Assembly (NCBI GenBank): GCA_016185125.1
Contig: JACPOC010000028.1
Coordinates: forward strand, 34,031-98,030
Length of the DNA stretch: 64,000 nucleotides
DNA from: Bacteroidota bacterium
GTDB taxonomy: Bacteria > Bacteroidota > Bacteroidia > B-17B0 > Aurantibacillaceae
Reading direction: 5' to 3'
Shown in pieces: positions 1 through 8,654 of the stretch; positions within the stretch are counted from its first letter, which is position 1; every line of letters begins with the position of its first letter. Position numbers and translations under genes: made by a program. Under the pieces are notes generated by a model. It saw only the letters and a list, made by a program, of their open reading frames with translations. It was not told the DNA's origin and ran no database searches.

Positions 1-250
1 GGAAGGCAAGACATATATCGCCTTTTTTGTTGCGTTCTTTAAAAAACTCTGATTTTAAAAGGTGATGTGTTCCTTCAATGGTTGAATCTAATATTATCAA
101 ATCCGGTGATTCTTTTACTGAAACAGAGATCGCGTCATCACTGTTATCAGTAACAAAAAGATTATAACCGGCTTTTTTAATATTGTAACTTAATATTTCA
201 ACAATATTAATATCATCTTCTATTAAAAGTATCTTATAAGGTTTGTTCAT
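1..250 (-). CDS. Response regulator, receiver domain (partial)
   Basis: The reverse complement from ATG at 250 encodes 83 residues that run off the left edge. It starts MNKPYKILLIEDD, which gives the acidic pocket (E11, D12, D13). The strand-3 motif LIILDS puts the phosphoacceptor at D55. This is the receiver half of a response regulator; the output domain lies outside the window. A PstS-like gene sits divergently 500 bp away, so a PhoB-type regulator is possible, but that is only inferred from context. Confidence 0.85.
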   Translation of the reverse strand, partial: MNKPYKILLIEDDINIVEILSYNIKKAGYNLFVTDNSDDAISVSVKESPDLIILDSTIEGTHHLLKSEFFKERNKKGDICLAF

Positions 251-266
251 TAAAAGAGTGGTTTTA

Positions 267-274
267 CAAAAGTA
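267..274 (-). promoter_or_regulatory. Putative -7 element of the response regulator
   Basis: The minus strand reads TACTTTTG, a perfect match to the Bacteroidota -7 consensus TAnnTTTG, 16 nt upstream of the response-regulator ATG. No clear -33 TTG is seen at the usual spacing. Confidence 0.45.
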
Positions 275-435
275 CGTATTCAATTATTTTGTTTGGGTTA
301 AATAAATGTTACAGTTGTGCGTAAATATTCATGTCTGTAAAAAGCTGATTGTTAATGTTAATTTTATGTCAATTCATCTTCTATAAGATAACGTTCTAAT
401 AGTGTTGTTTTAATGAAGAGCGAATGTTTGGCCGC

Positions 436-443
436 TAACTTTG
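436..443 (+). promoter_or_regulatory. Putative -7 element TAACTTTG
   Basis: Perfect TAnnTTTG match 12 nt before the ATG of a small membrane ORF at 456. The nearest upstream TTG (405-407) is further away than the usual spacing. Confidence 0.4.
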
Positions 444-455
444 CAAACGACGGCT

Positions 456-587
456 ATGATAAAACATATAAAAATTAATTTAAACAATAAAGAAAAGATA
501 AAAGAAAACCTTTTGCTCTTCGCACTTTTGCTTCTTATTTTTTCCGCAGTCTTTATCAATAAAAAATTAAATTACTATATTAATTGA
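456..587 (+). CDS. Small single-pass membrane protein (hypothetical)
   Basis: This 43-residue ORF has a basic, Asn/Lys-rich N-terminus of about 18 residues, then one hydrophobic helix (LLLFALLLLIFSAVF, about 19-33) and a short polar tail. A good -7 promoter motif lies 12 nt upstream. I do not recognise the family. The organisation fits a small inner-membrane peptide, but an ORF this short could be fortuitous. Confidence 0.35.
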   Translation: MIKHIKINLNNKEKIKENLLLFALLLLIFSAVFINKKLNYYIN

Positions 588-748
588 ATGCCATTAGGAA
601 AAACCAAATTTTTTAATAAAGACTTAAATATCGTCCTTACATTATTAAATTGTAAATGTTCCGTAAAATTTAATGCCCAAATCAGAAATAATAAATTCAT
701 AACTAAAACTTTAAATAGGCAACATATAAGAGTTGCAACTTTACATTC

Positions 749-1666
749 ATGGAAAAAGTAAATAATGTTTTAAAGGTATTGCTTACACTTTCAATATTTG
801 TTTCATGCAATTCAAAAAAGATTCATGAAAAAGTGCCGCATAAGATAATAATAAAGATAAAAGGTTCAGATACGGAATTTGAAATGGTTAAGGCCTTGTG
901 CGCACAATTTAAATCTTCAGATTCTCTTGATTATTCTATTGAAGGTGGTGGAACACAGACGGGTATAATGGCACTTATTAATGATGAAATTGATATGGCA
1001 ACTGCATCCAGAGAAATTACCACTAATGAAAGCTGTATGCTTGAAAAGCAAAGCATAAGTGTACTTCCTATTATGTTTGCGACTGACGCAGTTGCTATAA
1101 TTACACATCCACATTTGGGTGTGCATAGTTTAACCCTTAACCAGTTATCGAAAATATATAAGGGAGAAATAAATAACTGGAAAAAGGTGGGGGGTCCTAA
1201 CAGAGAGATTACCCTTTATACAAGAGACAAAAACTCGGGCACTTTCGTTTACTTTAAAAATAAGGTCACGCATGGCGAAATTAACATCAATGCTAAGGTA
1301 TGCAGAACCACAAATGAAATTATGGAATATGTAATGATCGACAGTTCCTCTATAGGATATGTAGGTGCAGGTTTTTTAATGGATAAAAATGGAAAGCCAA
1401 GCGGAAAAGTATGGGCAATGCCATTGAGGTTAGATAATAAACAAACATCTTATTCTCCTTATGAAGTCAATGAAGTAGCGGCAGGCAATTATCCATTAAC
1501 ACGACCTCTGTATCAATACTATAAGTTACCTGTTAAAAATAAGGTTAAAGATTTCATCCTTTTTGAACTATCGCTTAGAGGGCAGGCAATAATTAAACAG
1601 TCTGGTTATTTCCCTATAAGTGATTATCAAAAGGAAATAAATAAATTAAATGGGTTTGATTTGTAA
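749..1666 (+). CDS. PstS-like phosphate-binding lipoprotein
   Basis: A 305-residue periplasmic substrate-binding protein of the phosphate ABC transporter (PBP-like) family. An N-terminal helix ends in a lipobox with lipidated C20 (FVSC). The core has the family signatures GSDTEFEM (about 39-46), GGGTQTGI (about 67-74) and a DMATASREI segment that would line the oxyanion site, followed by the TLYTRDKNSGTF loop. The length is typical. No pstCAB permease or ATPase genes follow. It may therefore supply a distant Pst system or act as a phosphate sensor with the divergent response regulator. The ATG follows an AACTTTAC sequence resembling the local -7 motif. Confidence 0.85.
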   Translation: MEKVNNVLKVLLTLSIFVSCNSKKIHEKVPHKIIIKIKGSDTEFEMVKALCAQFKSSDSLDYSIEGGGTQTGIMALINDEIDMATASREITTNESCMLEKQSISVLPIMFATDAVAIITHPHLGVHSLTLNQLSKIYKGEINNWKKVGGPNREITLYTRDKNSGTFVYFKNKVTHGEININAKVCRTTNEIMEYVMIDSSSIGYVGAGFLMDKNGKPSGKVWAMPLRLDNKQTSYSPYEVNEVAAGNYPLTRPLYQYYKLPVKNKVKDFILFELSLRGQAIIKQSGYFPISDYQKEINKLNGFDL

Positions 1667-1667
1667 A

Positions 1668-1862
1668 ATGAATATGAAAAAAAATAGAATAAATTATGCA
1701 AGGCTAATTATTGTTAATCCCCAAAAAACAAATTCTGTGGTATGCAACACTTTTTATGCTAAAGAATTACTTAATCAGTTAGAGGATAGTCGCTCTCTAA
1801 CAAAGCTTCATGTCAAAAGACCTAAAAGTCATTCTCTGGTTTATGAATGGTGGGAAAAATAA
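1668..1862 (+). CDS. Hypothetical small protein
   Basis: A 64-residue basic ORF that starts (MNMKKNRINY) one nt after the PstS-like stop codon, so it could be translated from the same transcript. The reading frame is open further upstream to 1650, but that start would overlap the PstS-like gene. It has two Cys-free halves around a single VVCNTFY segment and a C-terminal YEWW. I recognise no domain, and coding status is supported only by position and length. Confidence 0.4.
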   Translation: MNMKKNRINYARLIIVNPQKTNSVVCNTFYAKELLNQLEDSRSLTKLHVKRPKSHSLVYEWWEK

Positions 1863-2179
1863 GGTTCAGTATATAAAATTAAAATATAGGATGAACTTTT
1901 TTTATATTCATAATAGCTTCTTTGAAGTAACTTAAATTTTGTTTTTGTGTTTGCAATTGTAATCCAAAATACCTTAATAATCACAATTAAAAAGTATCAT
2001 ATTGAAAGCATTGAACTACCTCTTTATTTGCTATATTTAAATCATAACAACCTTACTTACAATAAGTTAGTTTTTTTTTAATTAAAAACTTTGCCTCACT
2101 ATTCTTCGCGCAAACTTAACAAGTTAACGTGTTTGCCCAGCCGTAAGTGTTATATTTTTCAGTTGTAGTTAATAATTTG
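1863..2179. other. Intergenic region, no gene seen
   Basis: AT-rich sequence between the phosphate region and the copper island. I see no ORF with convincing composition, no strong hairpin and no repeat. The only signal is the promoter motif at its right end. Confidence 0.5.
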
Positions 2180-2187
2180 TACATTTG
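2180..2187 (+). promoter_or_regulatory. Putative -7 element opening the copper island
   Basis: TACATTTG matches TAnnTTTG perfectly. A transcript from here would begin near 2191-2194. That argues for the TTG at 2206, rather than the TTG inside this box, as the start of the HYC_CC_PP gene. Confidence 0.5.
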
Positions 2188-2205
2188 TATAAAACCAAAC
2201 CTTTC

Positions 2206-2589
2206 TTGAAAAAATCAATAATTATATTATTCTCTTTGTTTTACCTGGCCATGACGTCGGGTATTTCAATTAGTTTACATTATTGTGGTGGAAAACTTAA
2301 AAATATTTCTCTTTTTGAGAAAGAAAATGAAGAAGGTTGCTGCGGCAGCAAAATGAAAAGTAAGGGTTGTTGTAATGAAGAGGCTGCTTTTATAAAAGTA
2401 AAAGACGATCAACATTCCGGAAATTATTTTTCATTGGACAATAGTTCCGAAATTACCCTTGCTATTTTACCTGTACAACTTTTTTTAGTGATGGACGAAA
2501 GTCCTAAATATGGCGGCAAAAATTATCACGCTCCCCCCGTCTTGTACGAAGAACCCTTATACCTGAAACACCGGGTATTAATCATCTGA
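2206..2589 (+). CDS. HYC_CC_PP family protein
   Basis: With the TTG start at 2206 the product is 127 residues, opening MKKSIIILFSLFY as a signal or membrane anchor. It carries the three hallmarks that name the family: HYCGG (H25-G29), two CC pairs (45-46 and 55-56), and a C-terminal segment with PP and a YLKHR tail. The family is found in Bacteroidota next to metal-resistance genes and probably handles copper through the paired Cys and the HYC motif, though no biochemical function is firmly known. An alternative TTG at 2185 is inside the putative promoter. It is the first gene of the copper island. Confidence 0.8.
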   Translation: MKKSIIILFSLFYLAMTSGISISLHYCGGKLKNISLFEKENEEGCCGSKMKSKGCCNEEAAFIKVKDDQHSGNYFSLDNSSEITLAILPVQLFLVMDESPKYGGKNYHAPPVLYEEPLYLKHRVLII

Positions 2590-2689
2590 TTTATTTTCTT
2601 ATCCTTTCCCGGCTGCTAAGCAGTTAATGGGAGTTTCTTGAGTTGACTATTATTATAGTCATTGATTATTTTTTTATATCCTTAAGCTG

Positions 2690-3061
2690 ATGAAAATGAA
2701 TATTAACTTTTTAATACTGGTATTTCTAATAGGGTTTGCTTCTTGTGCTGAAAATCGTAGCGAATACATTAAAACAGAAACCAAATTCAGTAACGGCATT
2801 GCCCTATCTAACTTTAAAGTGTGGGGTAATTGCGAAATGTGTAAAAAAACAATCGAATCATCCTTAAATGTACAAGGAGTAAACTATGCGAATTGGAGCC
2901 CTGAAACTAAAGGCATAACGGTTTCCTATGATACCTCATTAATATCACTTAACCAAATACAAAAAAATATTGCATTGGCAGGGTATGACAACGAAAGTTA
3001 TAAAGGCAATGATTCAACTTATCAAAATTTACCCGGCTGTTGTCAATACGACAGAAAATAA
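2690..3061 (+). CDS. HMA-domain lipoprotein (copper binding)
   Basis: A 123-residue lipoprotein whose signal ends at C19 (GFASC). Residues about 38-105 form a heavy-metal-associated (HMA) fold, with the metal-binding CxxC at C48/C51 (GNCEMCKKTIE) and the expected beta-alpha-beta rhythm including a VQGVNYANW strand and GYD turn. A second pair of adjacent cysteines lies near the C-terminus (LPGCCQYD). It probably binds Cu(I) on the periplasmic face of a membrane, unlike cytosolic CopZ chaperones. It lies 100 bp after the HYC_CC_PP gene in the same orientation. Confidence 0.85.
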   Translation: MKMNINFLILVFLIGFASCAENRSEYIKTETKFSNGIALSNFKVWGNCEMCKKTIESSLNVQGVNYANWSPETKGITVSYDTSLISLNQIQKNIALAGYDNESYKGNDSTYQNLPGCCQYDRK

Positions 3062-3088
3062 AAAGTATAACAATTAAATTTAAAATAA

Positions 3089-3406
3089 ATGAAAACAAAA
3101 TCAATTTTAATTACAGGAGCTTGTATCGCAATTTTGGGATTAGCAAGCTGCATGAAAAAACCAATGGCATGTGTGGATAGCGAATCAAAAACAGGCACAG
3201 CGGGGCAAGCGGTTTCGTTTGACGCAAGCTGTTCAATGAATGCGCAGCATTATGAGTGGGACTTTGGCGATGGAGCAACTGATATGTCCGGCGCATCTGT
3301 ATCTCATGTTTATAATAATAAAGGTTCTTATACGGCAAAAGTAAAAGCCATGACAAAAAACATGAAAAAAGAAAGTTCTAAATCAATTACTGTAAGCATC
3401 AATTAA
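3089..3406 (+). CDS. PKD-domain lipoprotein
   Basis: A 105-residue lipoprotein (lipobox GLASC, C21) made almost entirely of one PKD-type Ig-like domain, with the diagnostic YEWDFGDGATD and a VSHVYNNKGSYTAKVK strand. PKD domains normally sit in large surface proteins, and here one is free-standing. It follows the HMA lipoprotein by 27 bp and is probably co-transcribed. A partner or metal role is inferred only from the neighbourhood; Met and Cys in the N-terminal third (MKKPMACVDS) could bind metal. Confidence 0.8.
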   Translation: MKTKSILITGACIAILGLASCMKKPMACVDSESKTGTAGQAVSFDASCSMNAQHYEWDFGDGATDMSGASVSHVYNNKGSYTAKVKAMTKNMKKESSKSITVSIN

Positions 3407-3412
3407 TATAAT

Positions 3413-3441
3413 TAAGCCAAGAATAATCTATTCTTGGCTTA
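3413..3441 (+). terminator. Perfect 13-bp hairpin before the multicopper oxidase
   Basis: Arms 3413-3425 (TAAGCCAAGAATA) and 3429-3441 are perfect complements around a 3-nt loop, followed by AAAATTTTA. It resembles a Rho-independent terminator but lacks a long U-tract and ends 12 nt before the oxidase ATG. It could instead be a partial terminator or mRNA-stabilising hairpin that sets unequal expression within the operon. Confidence 0.65.
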
Positions 3442-3453
3442 AAATTTTATACA

Positions 3454-4950
3454 ATGAGAAGAAGAAATTTTTTAAAACTTTCAGGAAGCGCTACATTATT
3501 CACCTTGTATGGTGGTATAGGTTGGTTCTTGGAAAGCTGCAAAAAGAAAGGGATGGATATGGCTAAATCTATTTCAGTAGTTACTGGTAATTTTGATAAC
3601 CCCTTACGTATTCTTCCAATAATTAATGGTGCAAGTCCCATTAATTTTACCTCTAAAAGAAACAATACTTCTTTAATAAAAGGAAAGACTTCTACTGTTT
3701 TAGGTTACGCGGATGATATTTTAGCTCCCGTAATCAGAGTAAATAATGGGCAAACTGTTTCTATAAACTTGCAAAATGAATTAGAGGAAATTACAAATGT
3801 TCATTGGCATGGTTTAATAGTCCCTGAAAATATGGATGGCCATCCGCAAAATAAAATTGCTCCCGGATCGTCCTTTAATTTTAAATTTACAATTAATCAA
3901 AAAGCCAGCACCAATTGGTTTCATCCGCACTCGCACATGCTTACCGGAAAACAAGTTTTTAAAGGCCTGGCCGGGATGTTTATTGTTAATGATGCTGAAG
4001 AGGCTGCCTTAAATTTACCAACGGGAGAATTTGAAATACCGTTAATTATTCAAGACAAAAGAATTTATTCAGATGGAAGTATAAATTATTCGCCTGAATC
4101 TATGGATGTAATGAGCGGTTATTTCGGTCAATACATTTGTGTGAACGGTTCTTGGTCGGCTTATCACAACATACAAACTAAAATTTACAGGCTTCGACTA
4201 TTAAATGCCTCCAATGCCAGGGTGTACAATTTATCTTTAAGTAATGGAATAAATTTTAATGTTATTGGGTCTGACGGGGGGTTATTAGGTAGTACACAAA
4301 CAGTAAATAATTTATTATTATCACCGGGCGAAAGACTGGATGTTTTGGTTAATTTTAGTTCTTTATCAGTAGGGGCAGAATTTTATTTACAAAGCAATTT
4401 ATTTAACGGGGGCGAATCTCAGGGCTCTGAAACATTTAAAATAATGAAGTTTAATGTTACACAAAAAGTAACAGAAACTTTTTCTATTCCTACTGCACTG
4501 GCAACATTTTCGCCAATATCATCTTCTCTTTCAATTAAAACAAGAACTTTTGACATTGCTAATAATTCAGGTGCGCACACGGCAATGAATATGAATATGG
4601 GAAGCATGTCTTCCATGCACAAAATTGGCGGCAAGTCATTTAACATGGATCGAATTGACGAAACAGTAAACGCGGGAACAACCGAGGTTTGGGAATTTGA
4701 TAATAGTAACGGAACCGATTTACATCCAATGCATTTACATGGTGTTCATTTTCAGGTTTATTCGAGGGTTGGGGGCCGCGGAGCAATTCAGCCGCATGAA
4801 ACCGGATGGAAAGATACGGTGCTATGTATGCCCGGAGAAAAAGTTCAAATAATAATGACATTCCCTAATAATCCCGGAAAATTTGTTTTTCACTGTCATA
4901 ATTTAGAACATGCAGACAGTGGTATGATGTTAAACTATAAAATTATATAA
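3454..4950 (+). CDS. CueO-like multicopper oxidase, Tat-exported
   Basis: A 498-residue three-domain multicopper oxidase that should oxidise periplasmic Cu(I) to Cu(II). The N-terminus RRRNFLKLSG is a twin-arginine signal, so the enzyme is exported folded; C29 sits in a lipobox-like context. All four copper motifs are present: HWHG (117-120), HPHSH (157-161), HPMHLHG (424-430) and HCHNLEH (480-486). A Met-rich stretch near residues 378-393 (MNMNMGSMSSM), followed by KIGGKSFNMD, matches the substrate-copper region of CueO. The gene follows a strong hairpin, and one nt separates its stop from the next ATG. Confidence 0.9.
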   Translation: MRRRNFLKLSGSATLFTLYGGIGWFLESCKKKGMDMAKSISVVTGNFDNPLRILPIINGASPINFTSKRNNTSLIKGKTSTVLGYADDILAPVIRVNNGQTVSINLQNELEEITNVHWHGLIVPENMDGHPQNKIAPGSSFNFKFTINQKASTNWFHPHSHMLTGKQVFKGLAGMFIVNDAEEAALNLPTGEFEIPLIIQDKRIYSDGSINYSPESMDVMSGYFGQYICVNGSWSAYHNIQTKIYRLRLLNASNARVYNLSLSNGINFNVIGSDGGLLGSTQTVNNLLLSPGERLDVLVNFSSLSVGAEFYLQSNLFNGGESQGSETFKIMKFNVTQKVTETFSIPTALATFSPISSSLSIKTRTFDIANNSGAHTAMNMNMGSMSSMHKIGGKSFNMDRIDETVNAGTTEVWEFDNSNGTDLHPMHLHGVHFQVYSRVGGRGAIQPHETGWKDTVLCMPGEKVQIIMTFPNNPGKFVFHCHNLEHADSGMMLNYKII

Positions 4951-4951
4951 A

Positions 4952-5620
4952 ATGAATAAGCTAATATTAATTCTTTCTCTTCTAAATTTCCAAATTGGTT
5001 TTTCCCAATCTAATTTTAAAATAGGCCCTTATTACAATTTTGGCGCTTCTTCCTATTATGGAAATAAAATGACTTCCATGAGCGCAAATGTAATGGATAT
5101 GCCTGTCTATTCCACAAAACTTTCCACCGGAATGGGTGTTAAGTTTCAGTATACACTCAAAGAAAAGTGGGGGGTAACACTTTCTTCCGGATATCAGCAA
5201 AGAGGCGCAATGTTTGATAAAGGCCTGTACAGTTATAACCCCAGATATAAGTTTAATTATCTTGACGTTGCCTTGGGTATGTCCTATCAAACAAAAGAAC
5301 TTTTCAAAAAAGTAAGATTATACTTTAATGTGGCAGCCACTTATCACAAACTTTTAAATTCGTTACGAGTTAATAATTATGAGTCATATAATTTAAAAAA
5401 TGATTCAAAAATGAATGATTTCGGCGCATTAGCAACTGTAGGCTTTAATATACCACGAGTTGAAAAAGATGTAATTCAGGTTTCGCTATTTACAAATGCA
5501 GGATTTCAAAATGTTTTTAGCGGTGTATTATTAGAAAATGGTCAGATAGGAAAAAACATATTGTTTGGAATTCAGGTGGGATATTTATTTGGATGTGAAA
5601 GAAAAATTAAAAAAGAATGA
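4952..5620 (+). CDS. Outer-membrane beta-barrel protein
   Basis: A 222-residue protein with a signal peptide ending near FSQS and alternating strands typical of PorT/OmpW-like barrels (outer membrane beta-barrel domain). A Met-rich loop (KMTSMSANVMDMP, about 31-43) stands out and could contact copper. It starts one nt after the oxidase stop, so the two are surely co-transcribed. It may act as a small channel or surface partner for the copper oxidase; the exact role is unknown. Confidence 0.75.
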   Translation: MNKLILILSLLNFQIGFSQSNFKIGPYYNFGASSYYGNKMTSMSANVMDMPVYSTKLSTGMGVKFQYTLKEKWGVTLSSGYQQRGAMFDKGLYSYNPRYKFNYLDVALGMSYQTKELFKKVRLYFNVAATYHKLLNSLRVNNYESYNLKNDSKMNDFGALATVGFNIPRVEKDVIQVSLFTNAGFQNVFSGVLLENGQIGKNILFGIQVGYLFGCERKIKKE

Positions 5621-5691
5621 TAACACTATGAGCGTAGACCCACACTACATTTCATAATAGTTTCGGTTAATAAAAGATAAGAAAATTGCAA

Positions 5692-6429
5692 ATGAAACAT
5701 ACTTACAAAATTACGGGAATGACCTGCTCCGGTTGTGTAGCAAAAGTACATGATTTATTATCTAATGTAAAAGGTGTTAGTGCTGTTTCTGTAAATTTAG
5801 ATCAGTCTGAGGCAGTACTTACAATGGAAAATCACATTTCTACCAATGATCTAAAAGCGTCTTTAAAGGATTTTCCTAAGTATCAATTAAATGAAAAAAC
5901 AGTTGATGCTTCCAAAAGCATTTCCCCTGAGGAAGTTGGCGAAAAAAGCTGGATAGAAACTTATCGTCCTGTTATATTAATTTTTGCGTACATAACAGGT
6001 GTTGTAACAATTAATGAATATGTGCAACCTTTATTCAGTATTACACATTGGATGAATGCCTTCATGGCGGGTTTCTTTTTAGTATTCTCTTTCTTTAAGC
6101 TTCTAAACATTAAAGGCTTTGCCGAAAGTTACTCAATGTACGATATTGTAGCTAAAAAATTTAAATTTTATGGATACATATATGTTTTTATTGAGTTAGG
6201 CTTGGGCATTTCTTACTTGGTAAAATTTGAGCCTTTCATAACAAATAGTGTTACACTGATAGTGATGAGTATTAGTATCATCGGTGTTCTTCAAAGCGTT
6301 CTAAATAAAACAAAAATAAAATGTGCCTGCTTAGGCGATGTTTTTAATCTGCCAATGAGTACTATAACAATAATTGAAGACGGGCTGATGATATTAATGG
6401 CGGGGATAATGCTAATTACATTAACTTAA
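5692..6429 (+). CDS. HMA domain fused to MauE/DoxX-like membrane protein
   Basis: The ATG at 5692 gives 245 residues (a TTG two codons upstream is less likely). Residues 1-67 form a cytosolic HMA domain with GMTCSGC (C12, C15). After a linker come four to five hydrophobic helices (about 92-245) of the MauE/DoxX redox-associated family, with a conserved CACLG motif near residue 208. In methylamine dehydrogenase biogenesis MauE helps form disulfides. Here the HMA fusion suggests passing copper to, or redox-protecting, an envelope target. This fusion recurs in Bacteroidota metal clusters. Confidence 0.85.
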   Translation: MKHTYKITGMTCSGCVAKVHDLLSNVKGVSAVSVNLDQSEAVLTMENHISTNDLKASLKDFPKYQLNEKTVDASKSISPEEVGEKSWIETYRPVILIFAYITGVVTINEYVQPLFSITHWMNAFMAGFFLVFSFFKLLNIKGFAESYSMYDIVAKKFKFYGYIYVFIELGLGISYLVKFEPFITNSVTLIVMSISIIGVLQSVLNKTKIKCACLGDVFNLPMSTITIIEDGLMILMAGIMLITLT

Positions 6430-6474
6430 AACGTCAAAGAAAACACTAACAATTAAATTTTTAAAAAATACACT

Positions 6475-8529
6475 ATGAAAATTAAAACTAAACCCACACT
6501 TCTCATTCTATTCTTTCTTTCTTCTATTCTAAGGTCTCAAAACCTTGAGCCCTGTTACTTTGATAAGTATCAAAGAACAAACAGTACGCAAATAAACAAA
6601 GCAGAGCTTGAAATTCAGTCAGGAATAAATAAAGCAGAACAAAAAATTTTAAGCCATAATCCAAATTTAAAAATTATTCCGGTTGTTGTTCATGTGATTC
6701 ATGATGGAGGAACCAATAATATATCTGATGCCCAGATTCAAACTCAGATTGATGTTATAAATGAAGATTTTCGTAAAAAATTCGGGACTAACGGTTTTGG
6801 AGCTGGCGTAGACACAGATATAGAATTTTGTCTGGCAAAAAAAGATCCAAACGGAAAATGCACCAATGGTATTGTAAGGATTAACAGCCCCTTATCAAAC
6901 CACCAAACATATCAAAGGAGTTTATTGAAAAATCTTAGTTATTGGGACAATACGCGGTATTTAAATATGTATGTTGTCAAAAATATAAATAATGGAGGTG
7001 GAATATTAGGATATTCATCCTTTCCGGGTGGGCCTGCTAATGAAGATGGTATAGTTGTACGACATGATTATTTCGGAAAGATTGGTACAGCGGCATCTTC
7101 ACTTGGAAGAACTACTACACATGAAATTGGACATTGGTTTGGTTTGTATCATACATTTAATAACGGTTGCGGTACAGATACTTGCTCTGGTGGGGATTTA
7201 GTATGTGATACACCGCCTGTTGCGAATCCAAATTTTGGTTGCCCGGGAACAGTTAATTCATGTACTATTGACAGCAAGCCCGATCAAATACTTAATTATA
7301 TGGATTACACAAACGATAATTGTAAAAATATTTTTACGGCGGGCCAAAAGTTAAGAATGCAATCTACCTTAACTACAATACGCGACACTATTTGGAAGGC
7401 CTGGAACATTGATTCAACAGGATGCGACAGTGGTTATATAAGTTCTAATTGTAAAGTAATTGCAGATTTCGTAACTCTTACCCCTACAATTTGTGCAGGA
7501 AATAACATTACGTTTTATAATAAATCTCAAAATAACCCTACCAACTATCAATGGTTTTTTCAAGGTGGAACACCATCAGTATCTTCTGTTGCTAACCCTA
7601 CGGTAACGTATTCATCGCTTGGCAGCTTTCAGGTAAAGCTGATAACTACTAATTTTTATGGGACAGATAGTTTGGTTATTAATAATTATATAAGCGTAAC
7701 CACTCCTCCTGTGGGGCAGCCATTACCTTATTCTGAAAATTTTGAAGGATTTACATTTCCTCCAAATGGCATTACAATTGATAATCCCGATGGAGGAATT
7801 ACGTGGGAACGTGATACAATTGCAGTCCCCTATCAGGGCGTAGCAAGCGCAAAAATAAATAATCTCATTAATACTAATTATGGACAATCAGATGCGCTTA
7901 TTCTTCCAAGATTTAATTTTACAACCTTTTCAGGTACACCCTATTTATCCTTTAAATGGGCTTACGCAAAATCAGACGTAAATTATTCCGATGAATTAAT
8001 TGTTTTAGTTTCCAGTAACTGCGGGGTTACATGGAGCCAGGTTTTTTATAAAACCGGTACTTCATTAACAACAGGCTCAACACAAACAACACCCTATATT
8101 CCTACTTCCGCTACTGTATGGAAAGCCGCCAATATAAGCCTTGCATCTTATACTAATTCAAGCAATGTGCAAATTAAAATTGTAAATGTTACAGATGGAG
8201 GAAATAATTTATATGTGGATAACATAAACATTAACGCTCTTACGGTAGGAATTGAAGAAGTAACGGGTTCAGCACTTTCACTTAATCTATTCCCTAATCC
8301 TGCAACAAACGTATTAACTATTGAATACAATCTCCTAAAGCCTGAATCCATTTCAATTAGTATAATGGATGTTTCCGGAAAGGTAATTGAAATGTCAGAT
8401 AATGTAAAAAAGGGTATTGGTCAACAAACAACCACGGTTAATACTACACATTATACAAATGGTATTTATTTTATCAAAATGAAAATAGGAGAAGAGTACT
8501 TCACAAAAAAAATAGTAATAATTAAATAA
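6475..8529 (+). CDS. T9SS-exported M43 zinc metalloprotease with PKD domain
   Basis: A 684-residue secreted protease of the pregnancy-associated plasma protein-A (M43) family. After a signal peptide (to about residue 21), the catalytic domain has the zinc motif HEIGHWFGLYH (H216, H220, H226; E217 catalytic), the CDTPP segment, and the Met-turn NYMDYT. A PKD domain follows (about 325-410), then a beta-sandwich of the anchor type (about 415-585), and a T9SS type A sorting domain (from LNLFPNPA, about 594-684) ending KKIVIIK. It is predicted to be carried across the outer membrane. A secreted protease inside a copper operon is unexpected, and its substrate is unknown. Confidence 0.9.
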   Translation: MKIKTKPTLLILFFLSSILRSQNLEPCYFDKYQRTNSTQINKAELEIQSGINKAEQKILSHNPNLKIIPVVVHVIHDGGTNNISDAQIQTQIDVINEDFRKKFGTNGFGAGVDTDIEFCLAKKDPNGKCTNGIVRINSPLSNHQTYQRSLLKNLSYWDNTRYLNMYVVKNINNGGGILGYSSFPGGPANEDGIVVRHDYFGKIGTAASSLGRTTTHEIGHWFGLYHTFNNGCGTDTCSGGDLVCDTPPVANPNFGCPGTVNSCTIDSKPDQILNYMDYTNDNCKNIFTAGQKLRMQSTLTTIRDTIWKAWNIDSTGCDSGYISSNCKVIADFVTLTPTICAGNNITFYNKSQNNPTNYQWFFQGGTPSVSSVANPTVTYSSLGSFQVKLITTNFYGTDSLVINNYISVTTPPVGQPLPYSENFEGFTFPPNGITIDNPDGGITWERDTIAVPYQGVASAKINNLINTNYGQSDALILPRFNFTTFSGTPYLSFKWAYAKSDVNYSDELIVLVSSNCGVTWSQVFYKTGTSLTTGSTQTTPYIPTSATVWKAANISLASYTNSSNVQIKIVNVTDGGNNLYVDNININALTVGIEEVTGSALSLNLFPNPATNVLTIEYNLLKPESISISIMDVSGKVIEMSDNVKKGIGQQTTTVNTTHYTNGIYFIKMKIGEEYFTKKIVIIK

Positions 8530-8582
8530 TGCCTCATTTTATTGAGCCAATACGCAAAAAAAAAATTATAAATAAACAAACC

Positions 8583-8654
8583 ATGAAAACAAACCAACAA
8601 TTAAAAGGCCGCTTGATGATTTTGATGACTATCACACGCTACAATCGTAAATGA
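8583..8654 (+). CDS. Possible 23-residue leader ORF
   Basis: A short ORF (MKTNQQLKGRLMILMTITRY...) whose TGA overlaps the ATG of the next gene (ATGA). This is the arrangement expected for translational coupling. It is too short to judge by composition and could be the remnant of a longer gene. Confidence 0.25.
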   Translation: MKTNQQLKGRLMILMTITRYNRK

